Assembly (NCBI GenBank): GCA_027346205.1
Contig: DAIESR010000566.1
Location: 1 to 8,410, forward strand
DNA from: Beijerinckiaceae bacterium
Lineage (GTDB): Bacteria; Pseudomonadota; Alphaproteobacteria; Rhizobiales; Beijerinckiaceae
Direction of reading: 5' to 3'
Length of the DNA: 8,410 nt
A model generated the notes under the pieces. It saw nothing but the letters and a program-made list of their open reading frames with translations, was not told the origin of the DNA and did no database searches. Positions 6,018-8,410 of the stretch are shown here, one piece after another. The number at the start of each line of letters is the position of its first letter. The stretch's first letter is position 1. The position numbers and the translations under genes were made by a program.

Positions 6018-6860
6018 TCAACCGGACAGTTCTCCGGCGCGTTTCTTCGCGGCCAAGACGGCTTTTTCGATCAGCGGCTTCAGGCCCTCATCGCCCATGA
6101 GAACGTCGAGGGCGGCCGCCGTCGTGCCGCCAGGCGAGGTGACGCTTTCACGTAGTTCCGCCGGCGATTGATCGATCCTTTGCGCCAAAAGCGCGCCGGA
6201 GCCCTCGATCGTGGCTCGAGCGAGGCGCGCAGCCGTATCCGCCGGCAAGCCGGCAGCTCGGCCAGCCTCGGCCAAACATTCGGCAAGATAGAAAACATAA
6301 GCCGGCCCCGAGCCCGAAACGGCGGTCACCGCGTCGATCAACCCCTCATCCGCAAGCCACTCGACTTGGCCGATCGCCGAAAGAAGCGCGTCAGCGCTCT
6401 GCCGTTGGTCCGGTGTCACCGCGCTATTGGCGATCGCGCCAGTGATGCCGCACCCGATGGCAGCCGGCAAATTGGGCATGGCCCGCACCACGGCACGCGC
6501 CCGCGGCAGCCGATCGAGCACGTCTTTCATCGTCTTGCCGGCGAGAATGGAAATGACGAGCATCGCCTCGCCCACCAAGGCAGCGAGCGCAGGCGCCACA
6601 GTCTCCAGCATCTGCGGCTTGACGGCGAGGACGAGAACTTCGGGCGGTTCCTCGGTCGATGTCTGGTTCTGAACGAGCCTAACGCCGCGTTCGGCACAAA
6701 GGGCAAGGATATTTGGCGCAGGCTGCGGCTCGATCAATCGTATTCGCCGAGGTTCTAGCCCAAGATCGAGCCAGCCCTGCAACAGGGCGCCGCCCATCTT
6801 GCCAGCGCCGACGAGAACCAGGGAAGCGGGAAAGGACGCCCCCCCGCCGGATGGATTCAT
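6018..6860 (-). CDS. proC: Pyrroline-5-carboxylate reductase
   Basis: A 280-residue cytoplasmic enzyme that reduces 1-pyrroline-5-carboxylate to proline with NAD(P)H, the last step of proline synthesis. Seen: the Rossmann nucleotide loop GAGKMG (18-23), LAVKPQ after the central strands, ISILAG, RAMPNLPAAIG, the family signature VSGSGPAYVF (from 181) and TSPGGTTAAAL (from 241) in the C-terminal dimerisation and substrate domain. Length is close to the 269 residues of E. coli ProC. The ATG at 6860 begins one base after the stop of the YbjN-domain gene, with AAGGTG (6870-6875) nine bases upstream. An alternative GTG at 6872 would add four residues and overlap the upstream gene. Either way, translation is probably coupled to the upstream gene. 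Confidence 0.95.
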   Translation of the reverse strand: MNPSGGGASFPASLVLVGAGKMGGALLQGWLDLGLEPRRIRLIEPQPAPNILALCAERGVRLVQNQTSTEEPPEVLVLAVKPQMLETVAPALAALVGEAMLVISILAGKTMKDVLDRLPRARAVVRAMPNLPAAIGCGITGAIANSAVTPDQRQSADALLSAIGQVEWLADEGLIDAVTAVSGSGPAYVFYLAECLAEAGRAAGLPADTAARLARATIEGSGALLAQRIDQSPAELRESVTSPGGTTAAALDVLMGDEGLKPLIEKAVLAAKKRAGELSG

Positions 6861-6861
6861 C

Positions 6862-7362
6862 TCAGGCTTCACCTTGCGTTTCGATCATCGCCGAGTCGAG
6901 TGCCTCGCGGCCAGTCTTGCCGGCCCAGATCACAAATTGGAAGGCCTGATAATAACGTTCGCATGCCACGACCGCATTGCTCAATGCGGCTTCGCATTGC
7001 ATCGGATTGAGCGTGGCGCCGCCCGCGAGCAAAAGCGTGTGACGAAACATGATCACGCCGTCTTGCGGCCAAATGTCGAAATGGCCGACCCAGAGCTGCT
7101 CGTTGATCAAGGAAATCAGCGCCATCGATTCATTGCGGCGCGCGAGCGGCACTTTGAGATCGAAGGCGCAGGCGACATGCAGAGCCTCGATTTCAGGAAG
7201 CCAAGTAAAGGCGATATTGTAATCGGTCCAGCTGCCCGCCACCCCGATCGAAATTTCGTCATCCTCCTCGCGATCGAAAGACCATTGCCGATACAGGGCG
7301 ATCCTCTCGACCAGATCCACCGGATTCTCTGTCTGCGCGAGTTCGATTTGCGAAAGCGACAT
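6862..7362 (-). CDS. YbjN-domain protein
   Basis: A 166-residue protein of the YbjN family, which has a fold like type III secretion chaperones and no established biochemical role in alphaproteobacteria. Typical stretches are NPVDLVERIALYRQWSFDREEDDEISIGVAGSW near the N-terminus, LHVACAFDLKVP, LISLINEQLWVGHFDIWPQDGVIMFRH in the middle, and ALSNAVVACERYYQAFQFVIWAGK near the end. No signal peptide or membrane helix is seen, so it should be cytoplasmic. I use the ATG at 7362, giving MSLSQIELAQTENP, with AGGA (7370-7373 on the complement) seven bases upstream; the frame is open to an ATG at 7458, but that extension looks non-coding and would contain the inverted repeat at 7382-7402. The gene directly precedes proC and must share its transcript. 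Confidence 0.88.
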   Translation of the reverse strand: MSLSQIELAQTENPVDLVERIALYRQWSFDREEDDEISIGVAGSWTDYNIAFTWLPEIEALHVACAFDLKVPLARRNESMALISLINEQLWVGHFDIWPQDGVIMFRHTLLLAGGATLNPMQCEAALSNAVVACERYYQAFQFVIWAGKTGREALDSAMIETQGEA

Positions 7363-7898
7363 GCCTGAGTCCTGAGACGAATTTTGCGATTTTGTCGCAA
7401 AAGGAATGCTGAAGCGCGGCAAGACTCGATGCTGCCCAACGAAGGCGCAGCACAGCATGAGCTTGAATCACACGCTCGCATCGAATTGGATTTACGCATC
7501 CGGCTAATGCGCGCGTGAATCCCACTGCAATCCTGTCCGACGACGCCGCCGACTCACACCAGCGACCGTCAGCCGAACAGAATCACATCGTGAGGCCCCC
7601 ATGCAATAGCTTTACGGCAGTCACGATTCCGGTGTTGGAACAAGTCCGTGGACAATGGAGCTTGCCCTGGAGCTAGGCACTGGAATCGGCAAGAACGAGT
7701 GGATCCTTCTGCGTGCCTTCTATGCCGAGCGACACAAATGAATCAGCTCTAAGTTTCCCGATCTGAGATGATTCGTCTATTGGGTGAATTCGCTTTCCAC
7801 AGCTACGGTAAGGTAAACTTGTCCCCCGATGGCGGAGGCAGCACGAATCCAAATCGAAGCAGCTTCCCACAATCAACGGCTTCAAGACTGAACAGCTC
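7363..7898. other. 536-bp stretch without a recognisable gene
   Basis: Between the start of the YbjN-domain gene and the stop of the TerC-family gene I see no reading frame with family features on either strand. The open frames here are short (up to about 70 codons, for example 7673-7885 on the minus strand) and have no credible ribosome binding site. No tRNA fold, no transposase remnant and no clear terminator for the TerC-family gene were found. The base composition looks more mixed than in the neighbouring genes. The part next to 7362 should hold the promoter of the YbjN-proC operon. Confidence 0.5.
7382..7402. promoter_or_regulatory. Perfect 8-bp inverted repeat in the leader of the YbjN-proC operon
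   Basis: TTTTGCGA (7382-7389) and TCGCAAAA (7395-7402) are exact inverted copies around a five-base spacer, 20 bases before the YbjN-domain start codon. This is a good shape for a dimeric repressor operator or a small leader hairpin. The binding protein is not known; the TetR-family product of the same cluster is one possibility. Confidence 0.45.
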
Positions 7899-8410
7899 TC
7901 AATTTGGTAGCTTCTCGGCGTCTCTTGTCTCGCCTTTCGGAGTTGCTGTGGTCTGCGCGCCGGCCCGCTCCACCAATGCGGTCCGCTTGCTCCGGCGTGC
8001 TGCGAACTGGTTCAAAGCCTCGACTGCGATGGAGAAGCCGATCGCGGCATAGATGTATCCCTTAGGTACCTCGAAGCCGGAACCGTCGGCAATCAGAGTC
8101 ATGCCGATCAGCAACAGAAAGCTCAGCGCCAACATCTTCACCGTGGGATGTCGGTCGACGAAAGCCGCAAGCGGCTTCGACGCCTGCAGCATGATCAGGA
8201 TGGCGATGATGATAGCGACAGCCATGACCCATAAATGGTCGGCGATGCCGACCGCCGTGAGAACGCTGTCGAAAGAGAAAACGATATCGAGCACCACGAT
8301 CTGTGCGACCACGATGCCGAAGCGTGCCCGGCCACCTCCCGTCTCCTTGTCCGGCTCGTCACCTTCCATGCGTTGATGGATCTCGCTCGTGCCCTTGTAG
8401 AGCAGAAAGA
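7899..8410 (-). CDS. TerC-family (YgdQ-like) integral membrane protein, C-terminal part (cut by window edge)
   Basis: The 3' part (about 170 codons) of a TerC-family inner-membrane protein; the frame is open to base 8410, so the N-terminal part is outside and the internal ATG at 8369 is not the start. FLLYKGTSEIHQRMEG corresponds to the loop seen in E. coli YgdQ. It is followed by the hallmark VLDIVFSFDSVLTAVGIADH with acidic residues inside a membrane helix, the helix WVMAVAIIIAILIMLQASKPLAAF, the conserved FVDRHPTVKMLALSFLLLIGMTLIADG, and VPKGYIYAAIGFSIAVEALNQFA. The polar tail (about 35 residues, RRSKRTALVERAG...) is cytoplasmic or disordered. TerC proteins are linked to metal-ion export, notably manganese, and to tellurite resistance; the ion for this subgroup is not settled. 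Confidence 0.9.
   Translation of the reverse strand, partial: FLLYKGTSEIHQRMEGDEPDKETGGGRARFGIVVAQIVVLDIVFSFDSVLTAVGIADHLWVMAVAIIIAILIMLQASKPLAAFVDRHPTVKMLALSFLLLIGMTLIADGSGFEVPKGYIYAAIGFSIAVEALNQFAARRSKRTALVERAGAQTTATPKGETRDAEKLPN

Noticed and set aside
7655..7741. 28-codon plus-strand frame starting MELALELGTGIG
   Set aside because: It is very short, lacks a convincing ribosome binding site and matches no family I recognise.

Overview
The window looks like chromosomal DNA of an alphaproteobacterium of the order Hyphomicrobiales (Rhizobiales). A Beijerinckiaceae-like host is my best guess. This rests on the GC-rich codon use, the alphaproteobacterial form of IlvE, a MarR / OmpR-type regulator pair like PetP-PetR beside ilvE, a YbjN-proC pair, and short mosaic palindromes starting GAGCATGTCC. 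It is mostly ordinary core-genome sequence. I see no prophage, insertion sequence, CRISPR array, tRNA or rRNA.

Left part (1-2043, minus strand): a three-gene regulatory operon. A MarR-family regulator (PetP-like) overlaps by four bases (GTGA) a PetR-like OmpR-family response regulator. That is followed 13 bases later by an EnvZ-like membrane histidine kinase cut by the left edge. A 19-bp unit repeated twice head to tail lies just upstream of the MarR gene and is a good candidate operator.

Middle (2329-5065, plus strand): ilvE, a branched-chain aminotransferase that keeps its PLP lysine (K159) but has Val at residue 193, where the family has the Glu that contacts the PLP pyridine nitrogen. 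Then, from a TTG start with a strong ribosome binding site, comes a 550-residue radical SAM protein with a B12-binding-like N-terminus, related to but probably distinct from the hopanoid methylase HpnP. Its last 19 codons lie inside a palindromic repeat. Three repeat modules fill the gap to the convergent TetR gene.

Right part (5169-7362, minus strand): a YbjN-domain protein, proC (last step of proline synthesis) directly behind it, and a TetR-family regulator 93 bp further on. The first two are clearly co-transcribed; the TetR gene may be. A 536-bp stretch without a recognisable gene (7363-7898) separates these from the 3' part of a TerC/YgdQ-family membrane protein that runs off the right edge.

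I do not see a wholly new multi-gene system. The observations most worth checking are the Glu-to-Val change in IlvE, the tandem repeat at the PetP-like promoter, the repeat-encoded C-terminus of the radical SAM protein, and the unassigned function of that protein.
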